A stretch of 64,000 nucleotides of DNA from Isoetes taiwanensis (lineage: Eukaryota > Streptophyta > Lycopodiopsida > Isoetales > Isoetaceae), in NCBI GenBank assembly GCA_021234155.1, contig JAJEKV010000040.1, forward strand, positions 12,733,072 to 12,797,071. The letters are read 5' to 3'. The number at the start of each line of letters is the position of its first letter. The stretch's first letter is position 1. Shown one piece after another: positions 24,557 to 36,964 of the stretch. Both the position numbers and the translations under genes were made by a program. The notes under the pieces were generated by a model, which was given only the letters and a program-made list of their open reading frames with translations, did no database searches and was not told where the DNA came from.

Positions 24557-27500
24557 TTACTTCTTCCTTCCTTTCTTAGCAGCAGGTGTTGTAGATTTAC
24601 TTTTCTTGTTGAGCTCTTTAGACTGCTTCCCATCTGGACCATTCTGGAGTCATGCAATATTAGTTATCCAGACATAACGTTCAACTGAAAAACCAAAGAG
24701 CTAGCACACCTTTCTTTTTAGTGGCTCGGTAGCAACCCCACTTGGCTTGAAAAAAGATTCCAACCTGGAAAAGGCAGAACATTTAATCCTGATGGCAAGG
24801 GAAGGAAAGGAGCAGGCATAAGAATACTACCTTCCCTGCGATGATTTATTCTTTGCAGACTTGATCTTTTCAATCGCCTACAACATAAAATAAAACTAAC
24901 TTCATAAGCTGTGATAAACGCATGTCTGCAAAGTAATGAGTTCTTACCTTCATGATTCGGTCATGGTTGAACCCATTTTCTTCAACAAGAAACTTTTTAA
25001 GCCCCTGAAAGGCCATTTACATTTAAAACATGCGATATATTAAAAACCATGTTTAAAGCTACCTCTTCATCTGGAGGCGACCATTTGAACTCAGGTAGTT
25101 CTTCGACAGAAGCCACTACTGGCTCTTTGAAAAGGCGGCGCGCTTCCTCGTACGGCCATGGTTCAGGGATCTGATATCTGTATAGAGTCCAAATTCTTAG
25201 CTTGAACATACGAAGCCCTTTAAATGCACCTACTGTACCTGTCCTTGTTCAGATTTTCTACAATTTTTTCCAACGATCCATACTGACGTATAAGCTTCAA
25301 AGCTGTCTGGGCTCCAATTCCTGCAGTTAAATTAGAATTAGAACTTTGAATTCATTATCACTGGCACATATGACCTGACCTAAGGAAATAGTGAAACAGT
25401 ATTGACAAGACAGGCAATTTCAGCCTGTAATCAGCTTATTGGCTCAGTGAGCCATTTCACGGGTTGCACAATTGCCAGGCTTCCAAGAGTGTTCAAAAGT
25501 TCAAGCACATTGTTTGGTAGATTCTAGAACTGGGCAGAGAAATGCATGCTATAATATAGGCTATATAAGTTCATAAAATCCTGCTTATTATGTAAAAGTA
25601 ACGCATTAATACATAGTACTTTTTGCATCATACCACATTGGCAGCATCCCATAGGACATATGATGGCCCCCCTGAATGTCCATAATGACTTGAAGACTGC
25701 AACTGATGCCTACCTCTTTGTATAAAGGCAATGGCTTGTCTTCCATCACGGACATGCATCTCGTAAGCCTATGAACCTGCTGCTTATGATTTTATGATCA
25801 GCAAGGGAAACCTAATAGAAGAAAAAAAATGAAGTCTTTTTGCCCTGTAGGAAAAAGGGACCACTGCAGTCGTGAATGTTCTGACAAAGGAAGGTCAGGT
25901 GGGGTGTGCGAAGGCAAACCTTCTCCCTTAAAACTACAGGTAAGTCAGAGATCACGTGTAGCCATTGTTGCTGACCCTCTGCTGTCTACTGTTATTTATG
26001 TACTATTAACAGATAAATATGGCTTTCGTTCCTTCCACTATCTGACAATATCACCACCATTTCATAGTGCACTTTTTCTACGAAGTTCAGAATTTGGAGT
26101 TACCACTTTGCTAAAGATAGTGAAAATCAAATTTCTAAAGACACAAAATTTTGCTCAGGAAAAGATGGCATACCACGAATTGTTTCCACATAGTCACATC
26201 CAGAAAGGATACAAAGATCAATAAATTGGTCCATTGTTAGTCCAAGACCTTCCAAGACCTACAAAATGACCCATCATTCTAATGAGTGAAGAGTTTATAT
26301 CCCACATGTGGTTGTGCCTATAAAAAACTGCCCTACTTTAGATATGTCAAACTCCATGACAGGTATTTTACGGGAGGAAGGTTCCATCAAATGTCGAAGG
26401 AACCTTGGGGCACCAAATGTCAGAGAATCCATATCTTCCGAAGCGACGGCATAAACCTCGAACCAATGTAAACCATGATTCAATTAAACAATGAACTTTA
26501 TCATATGAAAACAAAGAGCCTTACTTACCTTATCTGCCTTGCACAATGTTGCACATTGAGCCTCCGCTTCAGAAGGAGCCTAATGATGTGGTAAAAGTAG
26601 ATAGAAATATGTGAAGAGTGGTGAAATATTGAAGACTAGAGGTAACGGAGAGATGCATGCCTATAATCATAAGGAAGATTTTTATACATAAGTTGTAACG
26701 CCATTAACTAGCAAACTATTTGGATACACTTCATGCTGATACCTTTCAATCATTAGACTATTGATACTACCCATCATTGACCTTAACTCCTTTAAACTAA
26801 AGAATAATACTGGAGAGTAACTTCGTATCTGTCGTCAAAGATGAATGCAGACCATGCCAAACTGTTTATGATCGGGGACAATTTCTGCAAGCTACATTGA
26901 TCCACCTTTTTTATTCTTTAAGTGGCATACCACTTCCCTCTTCTTTTTCTTGCCTCCTTGCCGTAGCAATATTAGATTCTTCATATGGAAAAACTCTCCC
27001 AACTTGTTGAAGGTCGAATAATTTGCAGTGCACTAGCCACCTTCGAAAATCTAGAAGACATTCATCATGCTCATATTTTAGCGACTTCTCCTGGATAGAC
27101 ATGACCAAGATTATCTCTGTTCTCCTAGCAGACTTGTAGGCTGCAAACATTGCGGGCCAATGCCAATTTAGGAAAGTATTGCTTCCTTAATCAACCCACA
27201 ATCATCAAACCAACCCCATCTCCAGTTACACGCACATCCAAAACCGTAAGAATGGATGAAGAAAATGTCCAGCAGTCTTGCCTGGACAAAATGACCACTG
27301 GACTAAAAGGATTGTCCTGTGCTCCTGCCTTTCACTTCATGGTATTACCGACCCAACCATGCAATCATGCCCCTGTATCAAAGCAATCATGCCTGCAACA
27401 CAGAACTCCTCGAAGACGTCTGCTCGAGCAGCAGGCTGGTATAATTGCAGATATCTTTGGTAGCAAGCGAACTTCCACATCAAGAACAGTTGGTGCTAGA

Positions 27501-29921
27501 GCCCTTTCATTCAGAGTCTCCAAAAGGATAATGGATAGCGCAAAGGAACCATAACCGGCCCTTTAAGAAAAGGGTGAAAACAGATATCACCTTGTACTTT
27601 GCTCCAGCTGCTAATTTACAACATTTTGCTTTCTCACTTGACTTTTGTTTCTAAGTGGCATTTATTCCTCCTGGTTGTATTCAATTGTTTTTTGGTATTA
27701 TTTCATCTCATAAATCCACTTCTGCAAAAGATTTCTTTCTTTCATCTGAGTGCACCAATTGGACAAATTGATACACTAACTTTTAGAATAAACAACGAAC
27801 TATTGGCAGTGTTTGAATGTAGAAGGAATTTCTCCTGTTCATCTATGGCACCATTCTGGCTTGGCCTCCTATAGAAGAGGTGGCAGATATACAAGATCAA
27901 GAAAGCACTAAAATGCCTTCTGAGCACCTGACCACATGAAAATACAATCCTTACAGTGGAGATAACATGAACACAAATTCCCACCCGAAAAAAATGCATT
28001 GTTCCCACATCCATTGGATCTCACATGGCCAATCTTTTAAGTTCAGGCAATCCAGTGTTTAGAAACTTATTCATCAAAACAGCTCTACCACCATGAAGAA
28101 TAGATATAATATACAGGAACTCTATAATAAACTAATTAGCATTTTTGTCCCCTTGGTACCTCAACAACGGGAACTCCCATAAGACGCAAAAGTCTTTTGC
28201 AGTCTTCATTGTGCTGTTTTGTAACCTAAACAACAAAGAAAATTCCTCATAGACATGAATTTTAATGGTACTAAAGCTTTGGTTCATACCTTGACCGTTC
28301 TTTTACTATATTTCTCAATATCAGCAACTTCCCCAACCTACATTGAATACTCAGGTAAAGTGAATGTTATGCAAAATCGAAATATATAAAAACATGCGTG
28401 CCTCTTTGGCTTCTGCAAGTCCTTCAGTTGCATCTTCACGCCTTGTACCCCTTAAAACGCACAACTCCAAATCTCAGAAATGTAGCCAGATTATGGGACC
28501 ACAACAAAAATGCCAAGAACTAGGATTAGCAATGTTCACAAATATTTACCTTTTTGCAAGTTCAGCTTTTTTCAAGTCTGGAGGCTTCCCATCAAACACA
28601 TAGCTATGATCATGCAAAATATGTCAGTGCAACTTCATTTAGCAAAATGTTTACACTTCAAAAAATAAAACAGGACTTACACTGGTTTCATCCCGGACTC
28701 TAATAAACGGACAGTCCTGTTAAACATTCCTTGCAGATGACTGGAAGAATAAATAAGCAGCGAGGTGAATACAAAATGGTATCCATAAGTGAAATGCAGC
28801 CGGGCAGAACTAATGAAATTGCTATTATAATTCCCACCTGGTTACTTCCCCTGCCTCATTGGTGAGCATCTCAGTGCCCGTTCGTCCAACAACAATCTGT
28901 ACATATTTTCATAATCATGTTATTCTACCATGCTAAAACATGTGAATAATCTTCGCAAAATGGTATAGGTCAACTTTATAAAGCTAGCACATGGCTGAAT
29001 CCATCAGGTCAGTTTGGGCTTCTGCGGATTCACAACTAAAAGGCAGTGCCAAAATCTATACTTAGATTTTACAGCTCAAGTACAAGGCATGCTGTTACAT
29101 CACCTTGACTACCCAGACATGTTTTGACTTTTCTTTCTGTTTTCTAATTCCTTTAGTATTAGTCTCATGCTGCAATACATTCCAAACCACTACTACATCT
29201 TGCTTAGTATTAGCTCATTTTATCCAAGCGCAATGATTTGATGGCTGAGAGGTACAATGACAATAAACGAGATGCATTAGCCAAAAGCGTCAAATTAGGC
29301 CCCTTAATTTGGGTCTGGTACACAATATTCCAAAGATGAGATCACTGCTAGATATTTAAATCCAGACACTGGTCCACCCAAGTAACTTGCTGAATGATTC
29401 AATCATAATTGTCGTCCCAGTATCTAACAATTTCTCATTCTACATAATGTTTCTAATACTAGATCAGCCAGGGCACTATCTAGTGGACTTGCCCAAAATG
29501 CAGATCTGCACATGTTAGTCTGTATTACTAATGAAACAAAACAGATTCGTGCTAGTGAATTGCTGGTGAAAATAACAGTTGCCAAAGGCTTTTTATATTA
29601 GATATACCAGGAACTGGTAAATACTCATGCTTGCATCTACAGCAACTTTGCGCCCAAAATAGCTCTCAAACTTCTGCTCTTTCATTGCTTCAGGTGCATT
29701 GTCCGCAAGTAGCTTCGTAAGGCCCTGAGTCCACAATAGCATTGTTACAATGTCTAAACTAGTTCACAGCAAAGTGCAGAATGTCATCAACAACATAACT
29801 ATCTAGAGGTAGGTTGCAGCTCGCATGAAGGGTAGGCAGGCGATACAAAAAGGAAATGATTTTTTTAGCTCTCCTAACGTTTAAGCAATCTAAGGGTGTA
29901 AAGAAGTACCTTGATACCCAT
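24557..29921 (-). CDS. FEN1: Flap endonuclease 1, 17 exons
   Basis: Exons, in coding order: 29910-29921, 29608-29724, 28838-28896, 28681-28740, 28550-28603, 28402-28450, 28290-28337, 28160-28225, 26529-26579, 26337-26456, 26174-26258, 25239-25320, 25063-25177, 24948-25004, 24831-24877, 24710-24764, 24557-24643. They total 1164 bp, 387 residues plus stop, the usual plant FEN1 size. The enzyme cuts 5' flaps during Okazaki-fragment maturation and long-patch base excision repair in the nucleus. All acidic metal-binding residues are present: D34, D87, E159, E161, D180, D182 and D234. Motifs: [15 protein letters not shown] start, [64 protein letters not shown]-binding box QGRLESFF lies at 339-346 and a Lys-rich tail follows. 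Exon 1 codes only MGIK. The intron after exon 6 starts with GC, not GT; intron 8 is 1580 bp, the rest mostly short. Confidence 0.95.
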
Positions 29922-30031
29922 TTATGCTCACCAGAATGCCTGAAAAGCAAGCTCAAAAGAAAAAAACAAGCAGAAATAACGAAGCCTAGTGATACTAAAG
30001 TTCTGCTGATGGAGGTGAAGAATTGAATGCG

Positions 30032-30039
30032 TTCCCGCG
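30032..30039 (+). promoter_or_regulatory. E2F-like site in FEN1 leader
   Basis: TTCCCGCG is one base short of the plant E2F consensus TTTCCCGC. It lies about 110 bp upstream of the FEN1 start codon and about 50 bp downstream of the TATA box. FEN1 is a known S-phase, E2F-type target in plants and animals, so the site makes sense, but a single 8-base match can arise by chance. Confidence 0.4.
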
Positions 30040-30086
30040 TCGTAGCGATAACGGATGTCGTAAACACAGAAAAGACCGGGGTTCCT

Positions 30087-30108
30087 CTTTTTATACTATC
30101 GACGTGGC
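30087..30108 (-). promoter_or_regulatory. FEN1: FEN1 core promoter: TATA box and ACGT element
   Basis: On the minus strand TATAAAAAG (30095-30087) follows a GCCACGTC element (30108-30101), an ACGT-core site. The TATA box is about 166 bp from the start codon, so a transcription start near 30060 and a leader of about 140 bp is expected. No other good TATA box is seen between here and the ATG. Confidence 0.6.
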
Positions 30109-30249
30109 AGTTGAGACCACACCAGGCATGCATTGTTGTGTATATCTTGTTAATTTATTGATGGAATGTATATCTTGTTAATTTGGGATTCTTCGGTTTG
30201 GCCAAAAATATTTTTGAAATTTTTTTAAAATGATTTCCTACGGTTTTTT

Positions 30250-31153
30250 GGACTCTAAATGGGTCTTGAACTCTAATGGGTTTGGAAAAAAAAATATATA
30301 TATATAATATTGCTCAGCCCCTGGATATTACTGCACACCGTACACGTGGCAAAATCCAAACCCAAATCAGAAGGAGCTCCACGCTCCAGCCAGCGCAGAG
30401 ATCACATGCACGATCCAGATTCACGACCAGATTCATGGGGAGAGATGCAGAGACTCAGGAGCCAGAGACCTGTAATGTCAATCAAAGAAATGTCTTTGGC
30501 TCCATCCTTCTGCTGGCCTCCAACCACAAGAATGCAACCCTATGAAACCGATCAAATAAAAGCTTGTTCCCCATTTGTGCATAACAGAGGCATGATTTTT
30601 GCAAAACAGAAGCAGGCTCATGCATCCACAGCAAGAAGGAGCCATCTTTGAAACCATCAAAAATCTAAATACCCCATCCATTGGATGCTTTCTAGGGCCT
30701 GGGAAAAATTTCCGGCCAGTCATGATGCCATAGCCATAGCCATAGCCAAAACCTTCATTTAAGAGCTGCTGCAATGATTCAAAGCGGCATTCGGCAACTG
30801 GGTACCATTTAATCTGCATATTCTAAGCTTGAACAGAGGAAGTGTTTACAACCAGAAAGGAAACATTTACAAAGACCATTCGACCCATAATGGCACTGAT
30901 TTGCAAGCCGCAGCATAGACCAGCAATCCAAGACAGGAACTGGAAGATATAGTTTGCCATCTGGCTCCAACAAATCTGGAAACCCATGTGCAGATCCGCA
31001 CATTTCCACGCAGTTGCACGAATTGAGATGGGGCCTGCTTCTGTCGTCCACAAATGTAAGGCAAAAAAAAACCAAAGAAAAAACCAACGGTCAGCACTTT
31101 TTTGGAATTCCAAAATTTAAATCTGTGTGGAAGAATGATTGAAGAACTCTAAT
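30250..31153 (-). repeat. Dispersed repeat R2, copy 1, with cysteine-rich frame
   Basis: This 904-bp block matches 45455-46405 from ggactctaaatgggtct to gaactctaat. On the minus strand a 92-codon frame (31087-30809) begins MVFSLVFFCLTFV, signal-peptide-like, followed by NSCNCVEMCGSAHGFPDLLE and PDGKLYLPVPVLDCW. The second copy keeps the same frame (46339-46115) with MAFSLVFFFGLTFVGDRS and the CVEMCGSAHGFPDLLEPD core. An overlapping frame starting MEFQKS is also open in both. Further along lie a FESLQQLLNEG phrase and a GYGYGYG run coded by a (CCATAG)n array (30727-30748). I do not recognise the protein. It could be a captured gene fragment in a non-autonomous element. I see no terminal repeats that settle its class. 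Confidence 0.6.
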
Positions 31154-31495
31154 ATGGGTTTGCAGCCGGAAAGGATTCTCGATTTTTCAAAAATCAGGAA
31201 AAAACTTTATATGATTTCGTTTGGTAAATTTTTAGTGTGAGATTTTTTCCCTTTCTCTTCGCATTATCGGCTGAAGCTACCCCCGCCACTTCCAAAAGCC
31301 GAATATCATCTGGAACTAGGTAAATAATAGTAATGGGCTCATCACCCAAAGCGCTTTTGCTATCTTCCATGTGCTTAACTTTCTTGCTACTCTCACTACC
31401 ACTTCCTTGCCTCCATTTTCTGCGAGCATATTTCATAGACTGACCTTTTGCAAGCTCATAATAAACTTGTTGCACAAACGTTTTAGAGAACTTAC
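31154..31495. other. No recognisable gene
   Basis: A minus-strand frame (31541-31194) has no clear motif. The right part borders a LINE fragment. Confidence 0.35.
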
Positions 31496-32310
31496 TATTG
31501 TGGGGCAAGCAATTGCCTTGCTGTGGACAAGATTGCAACAACTAGGGGTCCCTGAAGATCTGTAGAATTCAGTGTACAGGCTATAAGAGACACGCTCAGG
31601 CTGGTTGCAATTGATAAGCTAGCCATTCAATAGCAGTATCATGGTTTGCCAAAGATGCTCTCTCTCTCCTACATTGTTTGGACTGTACATTGATCAGTTG
31701 GAGAGCTGGATTGCTGAAAATGGGGGCGACGGAGCTCATCTGCGGCACCAGATTACCAGGCAACTAATATATGTTGATGATGTGGAACTCCAAGCATACA
31801 CTTCGACGAACATGCAGTGCCATTTCGATGCCTTGGACACATTCTCTCGGGCGACTGACATGCTTGTTGTCAATCTGACTAAGAGTAAAGTGGTCCTCAT
31901 ATCATCCTCACGTCAGCGAAGGGCCCCCTCCTTTAGTTACTAGGGGCGAAATGTGGAAGTGGCACCCACCTACAAGTATTTGAGAGTGGAGTTTCCCTCT
32001 ACTATGCACTGTGACACTTTCATCCATCTACGAGCGACAGCGGCTTGGAAGGCGCAATATGCAATGCAGAACAACAGTCATAGAGGGGAGTTGTATGATT
32101 GGGCCCCATCAGTCGCACCTATTCAGGGTCTTGATGGAGTCTACTATTTTATATGGGGTCAAGATCTGAAACCCCCGTTGTGTCCCTCGCTACCTGGAAT
32201 GATTTGGAGCAGGTGCAGAAAGCCTTCTTGGCTCGGGCACTAGGGATGAAGTCCATAGTGCCATATCAAATCCTGTTGCAGGAGACATATTTCTTACCCC
32301 CTTCAAAAGG
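31496..32310 (+). mobile_element. LINE fragment of the C family (RT region)
   Basis: Plus-strand frames 31641-31943 and 31953-32243 read CSLSPTLFGLYIDQLESWIA, then RHQITRQLIYVDDVELQAYT (the active-site block, YVDD for YADD), then PTYKYLRVEFPSTMHCD. Line by line this follows LINE C at 39850-40640 (CPLSRTLFGLYTDKLERWLT, LIYADDVDLLAHT, AYKYLGVEFPSAINWD). It begins at about the LQQLGVPEDL position and stops near 32310, where LINE A sequence begins abruptly. Both ends are broken and there are frameshifts and a stop after PED. Confidence 0.8.
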
Positions 32311-35300
32311 CGGCCATCTTAAAGGACAAGAAATATGGCTGAACGATGACTTAACACCACAGCAGCAAAAAGAAAGAAAGACTCAAGTAGACCAAGTAAA
32401 GAGATACAAGGCTGAAGGAAAACATGCATACATCCTGGGAAACAAAGTGGTGGTTAGAAATTTAATCAGATAGGGATCAATGACCCGCAGCCTATTAGTA
32501 TGGAATGTGCATGGTCTAACAGAGATTAAAATTATAAGCTCTAGACAACTGTTACAAAATGCAGACATTGAGACTTGGGAGCATGAGCTCAACAAAGTCT
32601 TGGATATTCCAGGCTTTATAAAACTTGACTCTATCTAGAACGAAATGCGCTCTTCTAGAAGAGGATGGGGCAGAATTGCATGCTATGCACGGTCTGTCAT
32701 TGGTAAATCGGTCAAAGTGGCCAAACAGAGCAACCATAAACAGTATATATGGCTTCAATTGCAAGGTGAACATGCACATGTCTATATTGCTGTCGTTTAT
32801 CTTGCGCCCATAGAGCCCATCCTTGCAAAAATTTATGAAGATGACGAATCGGATGCCAATGAACCCCTTTTGCACCTTGCAAGTGATATTTTGTATTTTC
32901 AATCCAAAGGCAGAGTCTTCCTAGTAGGGGATTTTAGTAGACGTATTGGACAAAAGCATGTTGCAATCCTCACAGATGAGGGAAATTCACTTTGGTTAGT
33001 GGAAAGAGACGAAGATGAGCATGGCTAGAAGAGAACATCACAAGATGTTGGTCACAATAAAATGGGAGAACATGTGTTGCAGCTTGTGGTGCTTTTGATA
33101 TGATTATTTTCAATGGCACAAGTAAGTTTCCTGGATCTCATGGCTATACCTGTTATCAGCCCAATGGAAATAGTGTTATAGATTTATTCATCGGGGATCC
33201 ACTACTGCCAATATTATTAAAGACTTCCAAGTTCTAGATACACAAGTACTGATCATGCATCATTGGTACTGAAATTATGCACTGCAACCACTGCTTCCAT
33301 GGGAACATACACTGCTTCATCGTGTATAAAAGTGGCATACCAACTGGCAGATCGTTATAAAAAAGCTATTACAGCTGCTTTGCAATCATGTGAATGGCCT
33401 GGAGAGCTTGGAGCTCAATGCGAACTGTTGGCATCCATCTTACTTACTGTTGCATCTGATGTGTTTGGATATACCAAAGGCATGGCACAAGGCCATGTAA
33501 TAAATGGTTCGATCTAGAATGCAAGCATGCAAAGCTTGAATTCAAAATGGCCGTTGATAAAGACGAGGCACGTAAGAGGTTTAAAAAGCTAGTGAGGAAG
33601 AAGAAGAATGCATGGCTCAGGGAACATAACAAAAAAATGGCAGCAAAATTGGAGAAGCAGCCAAAGTCGATTTGGGCCCATACAAAAGGCAATATAAGTA
33701 TTGGCAATTTCTCAGGATCAGATCTACATGCATGGGTCACAGAGCGCTATACAACCCCAAAATGTAACCAGATGCCTTTAATAAACTGTTTAGCATCCCC
33801 CATCTTTACAGTAGCAGATGTAAAGCACGCACTCAAACATATGAAGAATGGGAAAGCACCAGATAATCTGGGATTAGTGGTTGAATTGCTCAAATGGGGA
33901 GGGGATAACCTACATGAAAAACTAGCTGAAATCTGCAATAAGGTACTAGCCGATGGAAAATTTCTGTGAAATATAAGCAGGGTCCCCATTCATAAGGCTG
34001 GTGATAAGGATAATGTTAGAAATTATCGCACCATTTTGGTAAGTAGCATTATGGCAAAGCTATTTGCATCCATGACTGAGGGCAAACTATCGGATTGGGC
34101 AGACACTAATGTTGCTAGGGCCACATGCCAAGCTAGATTTCGCGTAGACTATTCCACTTTAGACCACCTAATTACATTGAGAGTCATCATAGAAGGAACC
34201 AAAAGAAATACGAATCAGAGATGTTTCGCTTTCATGGATTTATCTAAAGCATTTGACCGTCTTGATCGGCTAAAACTATACGAAAGACTAGAATCTTTAC
34301 AGGTACCCATTCACCTGAGATATGTTGTGGCTTTCTTACCAAGTGCTGGTTGAATTGCCTTTCCCTTTCACAGGCGCATATATGGTCCAAAGCACTATTG
34401 GAGTGAAACAAGGGTGCCCTTGTTCACCGGTACTCTTTGAACTATATATTGATGAGGTCGAAGATTGGCTAAACAAACAAGGAGGGGTTGGGGTTGAACT
34501 GCGGCACCATGTTATCCGTATAATGCTCGTTGCCGATGACATTGTGCTTGTCAATAACAGTCATGCATGTCTACAGAAACACCTTGATGTGTTCCATGAG
34601 TTTTGCTTAGAAAAAGGCATTACAGTTAATAAGGACAAATCACAAGTTATGGTGTTTGGCAGCAAGAAAAGGATCCAGGTTATGATTTTTTTTTTTTGGG
34701 GGGGGGGGAGGGGGGCGATTGCAACAAGTTTCTCGGTCAAGTATCTTGGTATTGAGATTACAACAAATTATAGACGGGGAGCAGCAACAACCAAGCGAGC
34801 CTCTGGGGGGCTTAGATCACTCTATGGATGATGCATATGTGCAAACAAAATAACTTTTGGCACTAGAAGCTTAAGAAGATATTATTTGGAGTGCAAGTAA
34901 AACCTATACTACTTTATGGTTGTCCTGCATGGGCGCCAGGACTATCCCAGGATAATTGGAAAAAGCTTGAGGCTATGCAAAAACGCTTTCTTATTGAGGA
35001 ACTAGGGGTTAAAGCCCAAACTGCTTATTGTCTACTGCTTGTTGAGGCAGGAATGGTGCCCACTTGAGGCTGACGCTCTCTTTCAAACTTTACATTATGT
35101 ACACAGAGTTAAATCCATGACGGAAGATAGACTTCCATATCTAGCCATGCAGCAATCTAAAGATAAAGGATGGTATACCGAGGTTATAAAATGAGCAGCT
35201 CGCTAGGGGATGCCAGAAGGAAGTTGGCCGATCACCCCAACAGATCTAAAAGACTACGTTCGTGGCAATGTCTTGAGAAGGATATGGGAGATAGGTGATC

Positions 35301-35497
35301 AAGGTGACGTAAGGAAGCTCTTTTACAAAACAAGGATAAATCCTATGTTGGTCTACAAAGACCAGGACTATCTCTTGGCCAATATTAGTAAAGGTAGCCG
35401 ACGACTCATCTCACAGATCAGACTATCTTCACGTCGCCTTGAAATCGAAAAAGGGTGCTAGTCTAATACACCTCGTGAAGAAAGGTATTGTCCTTGT
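32310..35497 (+). mobile_element. LINE A: ORF1 end, AP endonuclease, RT, C-terminal region
   Basis: Parts in order. ORF1 end (to 32473): EIWLNDDLTPQQQKERKTQV, then GKHAYILGNKVVVRN. Endonuclease (about 32480-33280): LLVWNVHGLTEIK, WLQLQGEHAHVYIAVVYLAP, GRVFLVGDFSRRIG and a DHASLVL end, with stops. RT (33547-34831): MKNGKAPDNLGLVVELLKWG, VPIHKAGDKDNVRNYRTILV, CFAFMDLSKAFDRLDRLKLY, GVKQGCPCSPVLFELYIDEV and MLVADDIVLV (VADD for YADD). The C-terminal part (35210-35497) ends RLSSRRLEIEKGC, then REERYCPCYD, the start of the terminal zinc motif, cut by the LTR copy at 35498. It is an APE-type LINE. At least six stops or frame changes make it inactive. A T-run followed by a G-run (34686-34715) splits the RT. 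Confidence 0.85.
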
Positions 35498-36928
35498 TAT
35501 GACACTCCCAGAATCTATACGATGCTCCCATCGTATAAATATGGGAATTCCCCTCCCATGGCGACTATCTCACCATGGTAAGGCCCTCCGTCATATTCGG
35601 ACCACTTGGGATGGCCAAGTGTCCAGGCGAGGAACACAGAGGTGTCATTCGTCCCACATCCTCTATGAGAAATCCTATACAGCAGAAGCATATATACATG
35701 TTAGCATACAACAATCATGCTAAAATAATATACCACCACGAAAGGTGGTCCATCCATCATCATCAACGAAAGACAATACAAGTATAATAACATAAGCTAA
35801 ACACCTGGTTCTAGGATGCTTCTTGGCGTTGTTGCCTCCGCCTGCGGCTAGGGCGGCAAGGGGAGAGGACGCCGCCCTCCTCTTACCTGATTCCGGCACT
35901 GCCTCATAACTCCTTGCAGATCAGAGATAGAACCGGATACTAGCGGGGTTTTGCCATCAAATTCAGGTGGATCTTTCTTATCTTTTAAAGAATGTTCCGG
36001 ATTGCTTGCCTGAAACTGCTTCAAGGCGGTCCTACTGTTTTTGCCTGATGCCACTAACGTGGCCCGATTTGCTAAAGCAGATGAGCAAGATCATGTAAGT
36101 TTTCTGGAATTTACCATTTTCTTGTTTATCAAGATCCGAAAAGGCATACAGCCTATAAGGTAGCAGATTTTAGCAGAAACATAAAGAGAGCAGTTCTCAT
36201 GTAAATATATTCTGGGCAGTCTAATCTATGGTGGATCTTCTGAATGCTGGCTTTTTCCCCTTCCTCTTGCTCTTTCTTTCTAGTGGAAAGATCTAAGAAT
36301 GTTGTTCTGGAAGGAGTCAGGGTAAATTCTTGATTTCGATTTTACAGTTTAGGAACAGGATGCTTAATTTTTCTGAGATTGCCGAGCTAGGGAGATAACT
36401 GTGTCCAGGAAGACGCTTCCATATCGATCCAGATATCATGAACCAAAATTTAGGGAGGTTTTGGTCTTTGGACTGCGGTGTCTAGCTTTACAGGTTGGCT
36501 GACTGGCACATCCCGACAATGCAGCATCTCCTTTCAATTTTGCATTCTGTAGAAAAATTGCAGAATCAGATCATAGTTTGAAGCAGTTGGGCTTCTCTGA
36601 GCAGTGCGGGAGAATTGGTCAGATTACTCTTCAGCTCTTTTCTCTTCATTTTTAGTTTTGCAAGAAGGTTTTTGGAGCATTCACGACTTATTTGCAGTTT
36701 CTGGAAAGCTTGTGCTAAGCTCCTATAGTATTTTATCTAAACAGGAAGATTGGTTTTAATCATGTAGTACTGGATAGATAGAAGAAGATGTTGAGAAAGG
36801 CAGATTAGTACAGAAATTATGGATATGAAATCTGATCTACATGAGATCTTTGTGCTTAAATTTTATCTGGTCTATGTGAGACCTATGCTGTAATTCTTCC
36901 TATCTTTTAATAAAAAATTTCTTTCCTT

Positions 36929-36964
<36 letters not shown>

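Noticed and set aside
25690-25760. A minus-strand stretch reading [19 protein letters not shown] with AG and GT at its ends, between two FEN1 exons
   Set aside because: It would have to fit between IRG and IGAQ, which already join perfectly. In the needed phase it hits a stop, and 55 bp would shift the frame.
27150-27554. A 134-codon plus-strand frame inside the long FEN1 intron 8
   Set aside because: No motif, no splice or promoter context, and it lies antisense within an intron; most likely chance.
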